Counted from the stretch's first letter, positions 1 to 11,412 are shown. The stretch: DNA of 64,000 nucleotides from Limnoperna fortunei (GCA_944474755.1 OX104118.1:72359575-72423574); one strand, 5' to 3'. The notes: generated by a model from the letters alone, not told the origin. Translations and numbers: made by a program.

Positions 1-113
1 TCAATTTTTATAAACATTGGTCACCTTGAAAACTGCAGGGAATTAATGCAAACTGCATTGTCCCAGATTTTGACCTGGAAGGAAGACAAAGATGATATAC
101 TGCTGTATTCAAG
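1..113 (+). CDS. LTN1: LTN1 exon 1 of window (5' end outside)
   Basis: The frame is open from base 1 ([15 protein letters not shown]...) to a donor AAG|GTAATT. It ends in phase 2. An AG at 37-38 could be an acceptor, but the upstream residues look coding, so the exon probably starts outside the window. Confidence 0.75.
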
Positions 114-3100
114 GTAATTGAATTTTTTAGGGATAAAAAAAAACCAAAAAGAGGTTATAGTAATTCAGTATTTTACGGTAATGCCAACAAAAACTAATTA
201 AAATTTGGTAAAAGAAGTGTTTGTTTGTTTGTTTGTTTGTTTGAATGGTGTTTATGCCACTCTCAGCAATTTTTCATTGCATCCAGTTTTTATTGGGGGA
301 GGAAGTCAAAGTACCTGGAAGAACGAAAATCAAATAATAAGGCATAAAGAAGGGTTGACATATTTTATTATGAATTATTAAAGCAAAAGCAGTAATACAA
401 CTTTAAATGATTCATTGATCTTCATGAAAGCTAGCCTCTGTTTCTTAAAAGTAACAAAGTAATTAGGGCCCCGCCACTTTGTGGCGGACCCCCTATAGTT
501 ATTAGTCTGTCCGTCCGTCCTTCCGTCCGAACTAATCTTGTCCGGGGTGTAACTTTTTTATCTTTTGAGGTAGGCTTTTAATATTTGGAATGTAGGTAGA
601 TAATATCAAGGCGATGTGTCACATACCGTGGTTTATAACCTTTGACCTTGAACTTTGACCTGAAGGTCACATTATTGCTTTCTGTATCACAAATTCATGT
701 CCCAGTTGTAACTTTTTTATTTTTTGAGGTAGGCTTTTGATATTTGGAATGCAGGTAGATAATATCAAGGTGATGTGTCGCATACCATGGTTGATGACCT
801 TTGACCTTGACCTCAAGGTCGGCGGGGCCCACAGTGATGGATACCATCTCACTGATATCTAGTTTAATTAAAAAGAATGAGTATTAATTACTTGCTCCTG
901 TTTCACAAAAAGTCATACAATTTACAATCAGTTGAATGTTGTTTGGTACAAGACAACCAATCATATGTGACTTGGGGGACTGAACTGTTACCTCAACAAT
1001 CATATGTGACTTGGGGGACTGAACTGTTACCTCAACAGAGATACTGCTTTAGTTAATATCCAAGAAATCTAATCTCAATTTTGTAAAGCAGCAAAGTTAA
1101 TCGTAAAAATTGATTTATTCATTGAGACTGAAGACACTAACCTGGATTGCTGGAAAATAGTGGAATGATAACTACATTTATAAGGTCAGTCAAGGTTAGT
1201 TTATGATACTGTTTTTGAAAAATTTAATTTATTTTATTTCCAGTGATACAAGTTCATCAAGATCGGAATTAGTTTTCGCAAACATAGAAGTGATGAAGTT
1301 TCTACAACATGTGATGAGCCTCATTCCCAGAAGCCTATCAGAGTCAGACTGGGACTTTGTTATGTGCAGTGTTGTGTCGTTTGTACAGGTACACAATCTT
1401 TTAATGGTATCTGGTTATGTTGCAACATTTATTTAAGCTCAAATTAAATAGTTTGGCAAAACATGTGCAGATTTATGCATTTATGGGGTCTTACTAATAA
1501 TTTTAGATCATTCTGAATTGTTTATGTTGCACAATTGTGAGTAGCCATGTGTATATTTAATGATTGCTTTTTGTAGAGTATTGAAGAGAGTGCAGATAAA
1601 TTAAATGACTCTGTAAAAGTACAGATTTTTACGTGCAGTGTAAGTCGTCTGCTGGCTTCTGTAGCCAAATGTATACAGACAGTTGTGGTTTCTGATCAAT
1701 CAGGATTCCCAGCCAACTTACTGACAGAATGGAAGGAATTCTTCAGTAAAGAGATCTTTGGTGTTGTTTTACCAATATATTTGAAAATTGCAGGTAAAAT
1801 TTATCTCTTATGACACGAACTAAACCAACTTAATTTTGTGATGACTTATTTTAGCTTATCTAGACAGATTGCATGTTTTGCTGAGTTTTATGAACCAGGT
1901 TTTGAACGAAAATCCTGGTCATTAGATTGGGATATGGCAAGCGGGTGGGCGAGCGGCGTCAAACAGAGGGTTTCCGGTCAATAACTTTAGTTTGGATTAA
2001 CCAATCCTGCTGAAAATTTGGATATAGCAAGCTTGAATGAAGATCTAGCTTGGGATTGGATTTAATTTGGGGCCAGTCGGGTCAAAGTCACTGTTACTAA
2101 AAATAGAAAAAAAACAGTTTCTGGTCAATAACTTCAGTTGGATAAACCAATCTTGCTTACACTTTGGATATAGCAAGCTTGCATGAACCTAGCTTGGGAA
2201 TGGATTTTGGGCCAGTCTGTTCAAGATCAAGGTCACTGCAACTAAAAATAGAAAAACATTTTCGGGTCAATAACTTCAGTGCGGATAAACCCAATCTTGC
2301 TGAAACTTTAGTTATAGCAAGCCTACATGGAGACCTAGCTTGCAATTGGATTTGGGGCCAGTCAGGTCAAGGCCAAGGTTACTTTACTAAAAAAAGACAA
2401 ACAGTTTCCTCTTAGTCTACTACTGAAATTAATTGTTAAATGGTTGTTAAACCTGGTTTCATGGCATTGCCGCGTTTCTTGTTTTTATCATTGTCAGGTT
2501 CTCAGCATTTATTTGTGTCTTTGTTATCATTATCTGTGTTTTATTTTCACTACTTTGTACCTCACATGAATTCTTCTGTAAAATTAAATCTAATGCTATT
2601 AAAAGTTGAGTATATATATATTTTTTTAATATTGTGTCATTTTATATTTGCCATTAAAAGCACAAATCAAATGTGTTTATTATGTAGAATATTCAAAGAA
2701 ATAAATTTGTTCCAAATTTTTGGGGTAAAAAGTTATGATTAATAATAATTCTACTATTTTCTTTGAAGAAACCAATCGAAGTGATTAACATATATTGTAT
2801 TTTACAGTAGAACATTCTAAATCTGTACCTGGACAGATGTTCCAACTGTTGAGCTCCATTTCTCAGTCTGTCTGCCAGTGTCCCAAAGAACAAGTAATAG
2901 ATCACAAACTACCACCTTACCTTAAGACTGATGACTCAAGTGGTTTACCTGATTCCTTGCAGACTTTGTTAAATCATGTGTCTACATTGTTGTCACATAG
3001 TGTAAGAGAAGTACAGCTGTCAGCCTTCCATCTTCTGTATAGGTAATTAGCATATTTTGTAGGCAGATTAAAGTGTTAACAAAACATCAACATTGCCATG

Positions 3101-6100
3101 CTGTAGTCTCAACTGCTGAAGCATAGTCTATGTTTGACCATATCAAGAGGAGATAATCCTGACATAAAACTCACAATTAAAAACTAAAGACTGAACAACA
3201 GAAGACTGAGCAACACATTACAAACAACAGAAAGGACAAACACAGTCAATTTTGTCTCTTATCCTCTCATATGAATGCAAAGCATGCAGACAATTACACA
3301 TACAACACAAGAACAATACAACGGTATAGATATTATGGCTATGTTGAATGTATTGTCATAGTCTGCCATACAGGACTGTTACAAACACAGGTCTTCAAAG
3401 CCTGGCCTATCAGGACTAGTGTTACAAACACAGGTCTTCAAAGCCTGGCCTATCAGGACTAGTGTTACAAACACAGGTCTTCAAAGCCTGGCCTATCAGG
3501 ACTAGTGTTACAAACACAGGTCTTCAAAGCCTGACCTATCAGGACTAGTGTTACAAACACAGGTCTTCAAAGCCTGGCCTATCAGGACTGGTGTTACAAA
3601 CACAGGTCTTCAAAGCCTGACCTATCAGGACTAGTGTTACAAACACAGGTCTTCAAAGCCTGGCCTATCAGGACTAGTGTCAAAAAAAGATTTAATTTAC
3701 ATTGGGATAAAACACTTGTAAAGGCATTTAAAATTAATATGTCAAAAAATTGTGTCACTGTATCTAACATTTATATTCTTTTCATATTTTAGTATTATAC
3801 CAGAGTTACCACAGTATGAAAAGGACAGCAAAGAATCTGAAGAAGAAGAAGTATCAAGGTGAGAATATGACATTAAATTAAGGCAAATCGTTGACTTTGT
3901 AGGATCAAGATAAAAAATCATTACGGTGTGAAAAGTAAAGAAATGGAGCTTGATGATCTGTTCTATGGATGGAAGAAGTCTTAGAACCTACAGATGTGAT
4001 TGTTGAACTTTTGAAGAATAAAGCTTTGGAATAAAATAAGCTTTTTTGTGAAATAAATAGTTTACCAATAATTCATAAGCTGAAGCATAAGAGTTTAATG
4101 TATTTTGTTTTTGAGATAAGAATTAAAATGTACATGTAGTGGTCTGCCTTTCTATAACAGTTTTCTTACTGCCACTAGTTTCAAATGTCCATATTTCCTA
4201 AATGTATGAAAAATAGCAAGGAAACAGACCGAACAGTGAGATACGAAAGTCCAGGAAAAATAGCAAGGAAACAGACCGAACAGTTAGATACGAAAGTCCA
4301 GGAAAAATAGCAAGGAAACAGACCGAACAGTTAGATACGAAAGTCCAGGGAGATTACAAATATATAAACAATATAAAAAACCCAAACCAAAACACGTTAA
4401 CAGAAAGTGAGTATCCCAAGCACATAACAACCATGTTTGCACTCGGATGTTACGGTCTAGTACTAGATATACTGCCACCCTTGCACTCGAGTGTTACAGA
4501 CAAGTACTAGATATACTGCCACCCTTGCACTCGAGTGTTACAGACAAGTACTAGATATACTGCCACCCTTGCACTCGAGTGTTACAGACAAGTACTAGAT
4601 ATACTGCCACCCTTGCACTCGAGTGTTACAGACAAGTACTAGATTTACTGCCATCATCACTTATTGTGACACTATTGCCTAGCCCTGGTGACAGTATCAT
4701 AGTACAGTACTGGAAATGCTAAGAAAATATCAATCTCCACGCAAAGGATTCTGGGTATCCTACGTCAACCACAATCACCTCTGCCATACCATTGGTTGAC
4801 ATTGTGAGAGATAGCTCTCATTGCGGATAAGCTTCGCGTACAAACGCAGTAATTTCAATGTAAACATGTATCAAAAGTGTTTTAAAAGACTATATAAAAA
4901 TAAATAAGATCTCGTGAATTATTTTACAAACATCGTTCTTTGTTTACCAACGTCACGGGCAGACGACAAATGTAATCCCGCAGTAAATGGAGGATGACGT
5001 GTGGCAGAGGTTATATCTGGGAACCAGTTATGTTCTCTGTGCCGGAGAGTGAGAAAATATGTACATGTATTTGGAATATTTACTGCGGACCTACTGAACT
5101 TCTGTCAAGTATCTTTGGTTATAATTGGGTAAAAACCAGTATAACTTTTGAATCTACTGTAAATAGTTAATTTTCTCATGTATTATTTAAAATCCAGGTT
5201 TGGCATTCATGCTGTCTTCTGCAAATATAACTGGTGGCTGCCAATCACTGAAAAATCCAATAAAGTCTTATTATTCTTTACAGATGTCCACCCCAGCAGT
5301 TAATGACAGTGTTGGCAGACGGTATTACTGTAGAGGAACTACTTACAGGCATCAGTGTGCATGAATATCTTGATATCCAACCAATGACAGAGGAGTACAC
5401 ACTTGTATTGTCCTATTTATTGACCTGGAGACTACTTCTTTACTTCTTTAAAAGTTCCACATCTGAGGTAAGATAAAAAAAACTAAACTGTCATTTAATG
5501 TTATTATTGAGGATTGGTTTTTTTTTAAATTTATTGCCAAAAAGGAGAGTAATTTTGTAGTGTACATTTTCTGAGTTCTTGTAGTTGATAATAAAAGGCT
5601 GTGAATAAATAATCAAAACTGAAACTTACAGCCCTAACCCGGGTTGACATGGTGTCAGTAATTTCCATTATTTCCCCCTTGCTTCCACTTCTATTCTGAC
5701 TTTTGGCTCATACCTCACTGTTCTCCTTCTGAACTAACAGCAGTTACATCTTAGACCAACCTTGTGTTGATCTTATATTTAATCCTGAAAATAATGTCAA
5801 GAAAACTTGGATTGAAGTTCTGTTTCAGGATTATTCATACTTGATTTTTTCCCCAGATCAGACAAGAGTATGCCATTCACTTCAGACAGACTGGGATTGT
5901 ACATCAGCTGCTATCCAATATATATTGTCTGATGCCAGACAACCCAACACAAGATACCAAGGTCATGTTTGATAAAAACTTCAGCTTAGAGGTCACTGGT
6001 AAGTCAACAACACAAGATACCAAAGTCATGTTTGATAAAAACTTCAGCTTAGAGGTCACTGGTAAGTCAACAACACAAGATACCAAGGTTATGTTTGATA

Positions 6101-9100
6101 AAAACTTCAGCTTAGAGGTCACTGGTAAGTCAGTAGTACAGTTATAATTTCAGCATGTTATGTTTGGTAACGTCCAGCAAGCAATATTTCAGCTATATTC
6201 ATAAATGGGAAAAGGAGTAGGGCCAACAAAAACACAATTTTGACTGCCACTGGAGAAAATATGCAGTACTGAGTAGAGAAGGAGAATTTAGCCCTTTGTA
6301 GTGGCTACAATGAGTCTACAAAAGGGGTTTTTATCATGCAAGGAGTGTTGCCATTTACTTCTGTTGAGATGTTGATGTTGAATTGCTATATTTTATGCTG
6401 ATGATAAATCAAGGTGAAAAAGTGCCCAAGTCACAAGAGATGGAAAATAAAAAAGGCACAATCAAAGATTATGAAAAATTGAGAGGTATTAACAAAATAT
6501 GTAACTAATTTCGATTGATTGATTGATTGGATATTTGCTCTACATTCAGCTATATTCAGGACAACTACAAGTTAACAGACAAGAAATCAGTTCAGGAAAG
6601 CTGGAAACTAAGACTCATATTGTGTATTTCAGATGAAGCTAGTAGTAAGGACATACAATATTTAGCATGTAATGTGTACAGACATACCTTACAGACAGTA
6701 CCTGCCATGGTCAGATCATGGTGGAAAGAGCAGGACAGAAAAACCATGAATTATGTGGACAGGTAATTTCAACAAATCTAATTTTACAAAATAAAACTCC
6801 TAGTTAACCTTTCTTGAGCGTTCAATTTGAATATCTTAAATTTAATCTCAATACTGTACAATCAGAAATGATTGCACACATTTATTTATATGATTGTTGA
6901 GTCATGGGTAGAAATGAAAACTGTCCATGATTGCTTTCTAAGACTTTAATATTTAAAAGTTTAGGGTAATCATATACATGCATCTTTATTAGTAAGTTTC
7001 TGTAAACCTCCACCATTGTACATGTTTCAGGTTTACCAGTAAACACGTGAGCCCATCACTTTGTACAGAAGAAATACAACCTGTCAGTAAATCTGAAGTA
7101 CAACTAGATAACATTACAGTAAGTCAACCTGTCAGTAAATCTGAAGTACAACTAGATAACATTACAGTAAGTCAACCTGTCAGTAAATCTGAAGTACAAC
7201 TAGATAACATTACAGTAAGTCCACATTAAAAACAGTCGAACTTCAGTAGCTCGAACACCTATAGAGTACAGAACTTTTCTCGAAAACTCAAACTAAATTT
7301 GCAGTCCCATTTTTATTGGAATAATGTATCGGATCAATGACAAATTATAGCAGGAAGCATTGCGATAATTTCTCATCTCATCTGTGAGTAAGATAAGGAT
7401 ATCTTACACTGCTAAAATTGGAAGTTTCTGTTTTATTAGTGAGAAATACTGTACGTTACTGGAAAAATATATGACTCCCTCCTAATGCTTATTATGAAAC
7501 CACTTTATTATAAAATTTTATAAGGAAATCATCAAGTCATATAATTGATACATTTTGTCATTAGTTATCTCTTAAAATTCCAACTTTCATACTTGTACAA
7601 AATACTACTCATTTGTCATTTCATTTCAGATAAAAACTCGACCTATAACAAGGGAGGTAATCGCCACCTATACATTGGAAGAGGTGACAATTGAAATGTC
7701 AATAGTCCTTCCGGAGAACTACCCACTGGGAACAATTACTGTCATCAGTGAAAAACGAGTGGGTGTGGCAGCAGCCACATGGGACAAATGGTTACTACAG
7801 CTCAATGTTTTCTTACAGTATCAGGTAAATATTTATTTATGGATGGCAGTCATCATGTCTGTTTATTTGTTTGATGTTCAATGCCATTTTCAGCAATTTT
7901 TCAGCTATATTGTGGTGTCCAGTTTTTATAGGAGGAGGAAATCAGAGTACCCGGGGAAAATCCGACCTTCAGTAGGAAAACTGGCAATCCTTGTCAATTA
8001 AGATTAGAGTCGAGTGCAACCTGCCTGCAGTGAGACTCGAACCCGGACCTTCAATGTTTACAGACCATGTGATCAATAGTACATTAACTACCTTAACCCT
8101 TGGCCACCAAGGCCCCTGTATATATGGCCCAAGTATAACCGTGTGGCAGTGAATGCAAATACCATTCCTTCATTTTGTAAAAATATCTTTTTTGTCAAGG
8201 ATAGTGATGCAAGTTACAACAAAAGACATGGACTCCTTACTTTCTAAATTGAGTAAATTTTCAAACTTAATTATGCACAAGTCATCTATTATAGAATTTT
8301 TAATCATGTGTTGGCTTATTACCACTGCAGCATAATCACCATTGGCAGGAACAACATGTCAGGGTGTTTGGTGTTGTGAACATGCAAATTAGTTAAACTG
8401 GTAACACAAATTAAGTTCTCCGTTACAATACTGAGTTTTATTTTATATGCAAAGCTGCTTAATCATTACTAAAATGGATATGTACTAAGAGTAATAACCA
8501 TGACTTGATAAGCCAAAATTTTTTGGCATTTATATGTTGCCGTACTGACCTTAGCAGTTCTGGTGTACTCCTTATTTGTGTTGTAATTTAATTTTTTCGA
8601 ATGTGGTGAAATTAGGATTGAAATGTGTCTGGCCACTTTTAATTTTAATTAGATAAAATAAATTATATTTAATTTTAATTGGTGACATGGCAAATGTGTT
8701 AACACAACACATACAAAAAAGATGGAGTACAGTTTGTTATAGATTATTGTTCATTTTATTTCTTATTTTTATATTATATCTTATTTTTAAGATCAAAGTT
8801 GTCCAAGCAGCTCGATGAATGATGAAATGTAAGAAATAAAACAAACAGTAATCTGTTGATCAAAGTTTTGTAACATTGTGGCTGCCATTTTATGTAGGAA
8901 GGTCGTTAGAATCTTATGATAATTATCTATATCATGCTATTAGAGTGAGATGGGATTTTCTAAGATTGCATCAAAGGAAAATTGAACAAAATAGCAATAA
9001 CATGCTTTATGTTTGAAAAAGGTATTGTTAAACATTTTATTATGGGGTATCAAAGAATATTTTGTCTGTTTGTAGAATGGCAGTATAATAGATGGTTTGA

Positions 9101-11086
9101 AGATATGGAAAAGAAATATAGACAAGAGATTTGAGGGAGTCGAGGAGTGTATGATATGCTTCTCTGTCATTCATGGCACCAACTATCAGTTACCCAGAAT
9201 GTCATGTAGAACATGCAAGAAAAAATTCCATTCAGCATGTTTGGTATGTAGCTATTTTAGGGTACCAAATATTGACTACCCTCAGTACCAAATATTGACC
9301 ACCCTCAGTACCAAATATTGACCACCCTCAGTACCAAATATTGACCACCCTCAGTACCAAATATTGACCACCCTCAGTGATTATAGAAACTACATAACTT
9401 CAATTAGAAAATTTGTATTTCAAACAATTTAAAAAAATATATATATCAAAATAGACAAGGAGGTTATCTCTCTCAGCAAATTCAGTTCATTTGTAGCTCA
9501 TCCATTACCTACATGATGCATGCTTACAACCCATTGTATGGTTTACATTTACAGTGATAACTGTCTAGCTTTTCACTATTGAGTTTGTGTATCTGTAAAT
9601 AATTCTAGCCATCAGGATAAAGGCTACTACTAACAGACAGATGTATTAAGGTAGCTTTTTGTGTGTCACAAAGTTTGATATATCTTAAATAAAATATAAA
9701 AAATTGTATATAAAGCTTTATTTTTGTTAAGAATTTAAAATACAGATGGCATAATTTTCAGAATTTAGTTGTCATAGAAAACATGGAAACCTAATACTGA
9801 GAAAGAATTTTTCAAATTTACCTGTGGTCTAGTGGTTAAGGTAGTTCGTCTACTATTGATCACATGGTCTGTCAACACTGAGATTGCAGGTTCGATTCTT
9901 GCAGGCAGGGTGTACACGACTCCAATCTTAATTGACAAGGATTGCCAGTTTTCCTACCGCAGGTCGGGGGTTTTCTCCTGGTACTCCCGCTTCCTCCCCC
10001 AATAAAAACTGGATGCCATGATATAGCTGAAAAATTGCTGAAAGTGGCGTTAAAAAAACATTCAAATAAACAAAAAAATCTAATTTTACCGTAAAACCAG
10101 ATCCTTTCACTGAGCCAACATTTGTCTTAAATATTTATTTGCAACAACAAAAAATTTTTTTTTGACCAATTCTATTAAAACTTCATGAAAAAGGTTTATT
10201 TGCATGACTAACAACTGTTCTTAATCGAAGGCTGATAGATAGGTAATCATCCACTATTAAACACTGAGGTTGTGGGTTCGAGCCTTACTGCATGCAGGTT
10301 GTATTTGACTTGAACCTTCATAGACAAGGATTGTCAGTATTTTTGCCTAAAGTCAGGGGATCCCGGGTGCTCCTGCTTGCTTTCCAGATAAAAACTGGAT
10401 GCTATTATATAGCCCAAATGCTGAATGTGGCATTAAACTCCATTCACACAAACACCAAATATATCAAGATTTTGTATTAATATTATAAGTGAACATAAAC
10501 ACGGTTGGAGCAATCCAAAAAGAGGTCATGCATGACAACACTGAGGATGTACATGTAGTTTCGAGCTCACTGTATGCAGGGTGTACTCGACTCCCATCTT
10601 AATTGACAAGGATTGCCAGTTTTCTTATCAAAGTGGTTTTTCTCTGGGCTCCTGCTTAGTCTCCAAATAAAAATTTGACACCACCATGTAGCTGAAAAAT
10701 TGCTGAAAGTGGTGTTAAATGCTATTCAAACAAACAGCAATCCAAAAAGAAAGTATTATTACATTTATACATTCAAAGTGATGTTCTGGTATTTCTTGTT
10801 ATATAATGTGAACAGTTATAAAAAGATAACTAAGCAATTTCTTGCCATCGTTATGAATTTCTAGGCTTGTTCGCCACTAAGACAAGTCTTAGACGAAATG
10901 CAAATCCATTACTTTTGTTCTATTTGGTCAGAGGATGTTGACTATAAATGAATGGATTATTTTTGTTTTTTAGCAAGTTATTCTATAAACTTGTACACTA
11001 ATAAACCTTTATTTTTATTTTTTCAGTATAAATGGTTCCAGACAAGCCACAACTCGACCTGTCCATTATGTAGGAACCTGTTCTGA
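1..11086 (+). CDS. LTN1: LTN1 (Listerin) E3 ubiquitin ligase, 3' part of gene, 12 coding exons
   Basis: Listerin binds the 60S subunit of split, stalled ribosomes and ubiquitylates the trapped nascent chain in cytosolic ribosome-associated quality control, with NEMF, TCF25 and VCP. Seen here: 12 exons with matching phases give 580 codons plus stop; the N-terminal part lies outside the window. Residues (numbered from window start) 1-410 are helical HEAT-like sequence typical of the Listerin C-terminal half, including the motif [13 protein letters not shown]. Residues about 412-505 are RWD-like ([29 protein letters not shown]). Residues 530-576 form a C4HC3 RING: C530, C533, C549, C552, H557, C560, C573, C576. 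The protein ends four residues after the last RING cysteine, as Listerin does. Exons 7 and 9 have tandemly triplicated donor sites. The assignment rests on the distinctive RWD-RING C-terminus recalled from vertebrate Listerin. Confidence 0.95.
219..320 (-). repeat. SINE 3' fragment with (GTTT)n tail
   Basis: Tail plus the body segment (ATGCCACTCTCAGCAATTTT, CCAGTTTTTATTGGGGGAGG) of the SINE found at many places in this window; the tRNA-like head is missing. Confidence 0.7.
461..868. repeat. interspersed repeat with CCGCCACTTTGTGGCGG palindrome, internally duplicated
   Basis: One end has the palindrome CCGCCACTTTGTGGCGG next to a run of GTCC; the other ends in GATATCTAG. The block with GAGGTAGGCTTTTRATATTTGG and GACCTTTGACCTTGA occurs twice. 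Related copies: 14515-14750, 14775-15212, 24401-24590 and 62414-62640. Confidence 0.75.
958..1036. repeat. 39-bp tandem duplication
   Basis: Two identical copies of a unit starting AATCATATGTGACTTGGG, in LTN1 intron 1. The rest of this intron (about 114-1243) holds only the repeats listed here. Confidence 0.85.
1244..1388 (+). CDS. LTN1: LTN1 exon 2
   Basis: Acceptor TTTCCAG, donor CAG|GTACAC; enters in phase 2 and ends in phase 0. Encodes ...[18 protein letters not shown]... and [12 protein letters not shown], typical of Listerin. Confidence 0.9.
1577..1793 (+). CDS. LTN1: LTN1 exon 3
   Basis: Acceptor TTTTTGTAG, donor GCAG|GTAAAA; phase 0 to 1. Helical repeat sequence ([17 protein letters not shown]...). 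Confidence 0.9.
1966..2410. repeat. tandem repeat, about 120-bp unit, 3-4 diverged copies
   Basis: Units share GGTCAATAACTTCAGT, GGATATAGCAAGCTTG and GGCCAGTC. It lies in LTN1 intron 3. Short open frames inside are repeat-derived. Confidence 0.8.
2808..3042 (+). CDS. LTN1: LTN1 exon 4
   Basis: Acceptor TTTTACAG, donor TATAG|GTAATT; phase 1 to 2. Encodes [15 protein letters not shown]... to [14 protein letters not shown]. Confidence 0.9.
3372..3678. repeat. 43-bp minisatellite, about 7 copies
   Basis: Unit contains ACAAACACAGGTCTTCAAAG and CCTATCAGGACTAG; copies nearly identical. It lies in LTN1 intron 4, which otherwise holds no recognisable feature. Confidence 0.92.
3793..3858 (+). CDS. 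LTN1: LTN1 exon 5
   Basis: Acceptor ATATTTTAG, donor CAAG|GTGAGA; phase 2 to 2. Short acidic exon: [20 protein letters not shown]. Confidence 0.85.
4208..4349. repeat. 47-bp minisatellite, 3 copies
   Basis: Unit contains TAGCAAGGAAACAGACCGAA and GATACGAAAGTCCAGG. LTN1 intron 5. Confidence 0.9.
4436..4652. repeat. 44-bp minisatellite, about 5 copies
   Basis: Unit contains TTGCACTCGAGTGTTACAGA and AAGTACTAGATATACTGCC. It lies about 85 bp from the 47-bp array in LTN1 intron 5. The remainder of that intron (4653-5283) shows nothing I can name. Confidence 0.9.
5284..5467 (+). CDS. LTN1: LTN1 exon 6
   Basis: Acceptor TTCTTTACAG, donor GAG|GTAAGA; phase 2 to 0. Encodes [17 protein letters not shown]... 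to [17 protein letters not shown]. Confidence 0.9.
5857..5998 (+). CDS. LTN1: LTN1 exon 7 (first of three tandem donors)
   Basis: Acceptor TTTTTTCCCCAG, donor ACTG|GTAAGT; phase 0 to 1. The last 63 nt, including the donor, are tandemly repeated, giving equal donors at 5999, 6062 and 6125. Later donors would add 21 or 42 residues in frame (unit [13 protein letters not shown]...). The shortest form is drawn; which donor is used cannot be seen. Confidence 0.85.
5936..6127 (+). repeat. 63-bp repeat x3 spanning the exon 7 donor of LTN1
   Basis: The unit covers the last coding bases of exon 7 ([16 protein letters not shown]) plus the donor GTAAGTCA. Copies differ by one or two bases. The unit is a multiple of three with no stop, so all donors keep the frame. 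Confidence 0.93.
6633..6762 (+). CDS. LTN1: LTN1 exon 8
   Basis: Acceptor TGTATTTCAG, donor GACAG|GTAATT; phase 1 to 2. Contains [18 protein letters not shown] and [13 protein letters not shown], a hallmark Listerin segment before the RWD domain. Confidence 0.93.
7031..7118 (+). CDS. LTN1: LTN1 exon 9 (first of three tandem donors)
   Basis: Acceptor TGTTTCAG, donor ACA|GTAAGT; phase 2 to 0. Encodes [11 protein letters not shown]... to VQLDNIT. A 48-nt unit including the donor is repeated, giving identical donors at 7119, 7167 and 7215; using a later one inserts 16 or 32 residues in frame. Confidence 0.85.
7079..7222 (+). repeat. 48-bp repeat x3 spanning the exon 9 donor of LTN1
   Basis: The unit encodes [16 protein letters not shown] and includes the donor ACA|GTAAGT. 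The copies are identical and the frame is kept. A second, independent case of the same arrangement in the same gene. Confidence 0.93.
7630..7824 (+). CDS. LTN1: LTN1 exon 10 (RWD-like domain)
   Basis: Acceptor TTCATTTCAG, donor CAG|GTAAAT; phase 0 to 0, 65 codons. Carries [28 protein letters not shown] and [18 protein letters not shown], the RWD-like region next to the RING. The frame stays open past the donor into a SINE; that part is intron. Confidence 0.95.
7858..8117 (-). repeat. full-length tRNA-derived SINE
   Basis: On the - strand it runs from a tRNA-like head (TTGGTGGCCAAGGGTTAAGG, box B-like GGGTTCGAGTCT) through AATTGACAAGGATTGCCAGT to the conserved body and an AAAC-type tail. LTN1 intron 10. 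The rest of this intron (to 9075) has no feature I can support. Confidence 0.8.
9076..9243 (+). CDS. LTN1: LTN1 exon 11 (most of the RING domain)
   Basis: Acceptor CTGTTTGTAG, donor TTG|GTATGT; phase 0 to 0, 56 codons. Carries [18 protein letters not shown] and [13 protein letters not shown], i.e. six of eight zinc ligands including the histidine. A 23-bp tandem repeat starts just downstream of the donor. Confidence 0.96.
9256..9379. repeat. 23-bp minisatellite, about 5 copies
   Basis: Unit AGTACCAAATATTGACCACC CTC. It starts 13 bases after the exon 11 donor of LTN1. Confidence 0.9.
9824..10078 (+). repeat. full-length tRNA-derived SINE
   Basis: Pol III box A at 9825-9835 (TGGTCTAGTGG) and box B at 9889-9899 (GGTTCGATTCT) with normal tRNA spacing, then the body ending GCTGAAAGTGGCGTTAAA and an A-rich AAAC-type tail. 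LTN1 intron 11. Confidence 0.85.
10225..10460 (+). repeat. diverged SINE copy
   Basis: Same family: box B-like GGGTTCGAGCC, ACAAGGATTGTCAGT, AAAAACTGGATGCTA, tail with ACACAAACACC. Confidence 0.7.
10530..10736 (+). repeat. diverged SINE copy
   Basis: Same family: AATTGACAAGGATTGCCAGT, GCTGAAAAATTGCTGAAAGT, CAAACAAACA tail. Three SINEs lie head to tail in LTN1 intron 11. Confidence 0.7.
11027..11086 (+). CDS. LTN1: LTN1 terminal coding exon (end of RING, stop)
   Basis: Acceptor TTTTTTCAG; encodes [19 protein letters not shown] then TGA. CPLC supplies the last two RING ligands. Confidence 0.95.
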   Translation, partial: YKWFQTSHNSTCPLCRNLF

Positions 11087-11169
11087 TATAGCTCTTAAAA
11101 ACTGTTGACAAACTTCATATGACTGGGTTTATTTATTTTATTAAAATCTTATGAAGTTCATCATTTTGT

Positions 11170-11280
11170 TGTTGTCAGGGGTTTTTCCTGTACTCCATCT
11201 TCCTCCCACAATGAAAACTGTATCATGAACTAGCTGCAAAAATTGTGGAATGTGGCCAACCTGGTTCCAACAAAAACAGA
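11170..11280 (+). repeat. degenerate SINE body fragment
   Basis: TTTTTCCTGTACTCCATCTTCC and related pieces match the SINE body weakly; lies in the LTN1 3' UTR or just after it. Confidence 0.4.
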
Positions 11281-11412
11281 AATTTACTTAGTGTTAGATT
11301 TATCTGTTATACTTTTTAAACTATAAACCAAAAACTGTATTTTGACTCCCCTGTTCTATTTTTAGCCACTGGCCATGTTGGTTGGTATGTTGAAATACAA
11401 ACATGTGACAAA

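Noticed and set aside
2164..2742. Short open frames in LTN1 intron 3
   Set aside because: The first lies in a tandem repeat; the second is hydrophobic AT-rich read-through without splice signals that fit LTN1.
7227..7460. Second pogo-like element starting CAGTCGAACTTC
   Set aside because: One end resembles the 12287 element, but there is no TA on the left and no convincing right end.
9824..9910. Functional tRNA gene
   Set aside because: Box A and B are present, but the acceptor stem does not close convincingly and the sequence continues into the SINE body seen at other copies.
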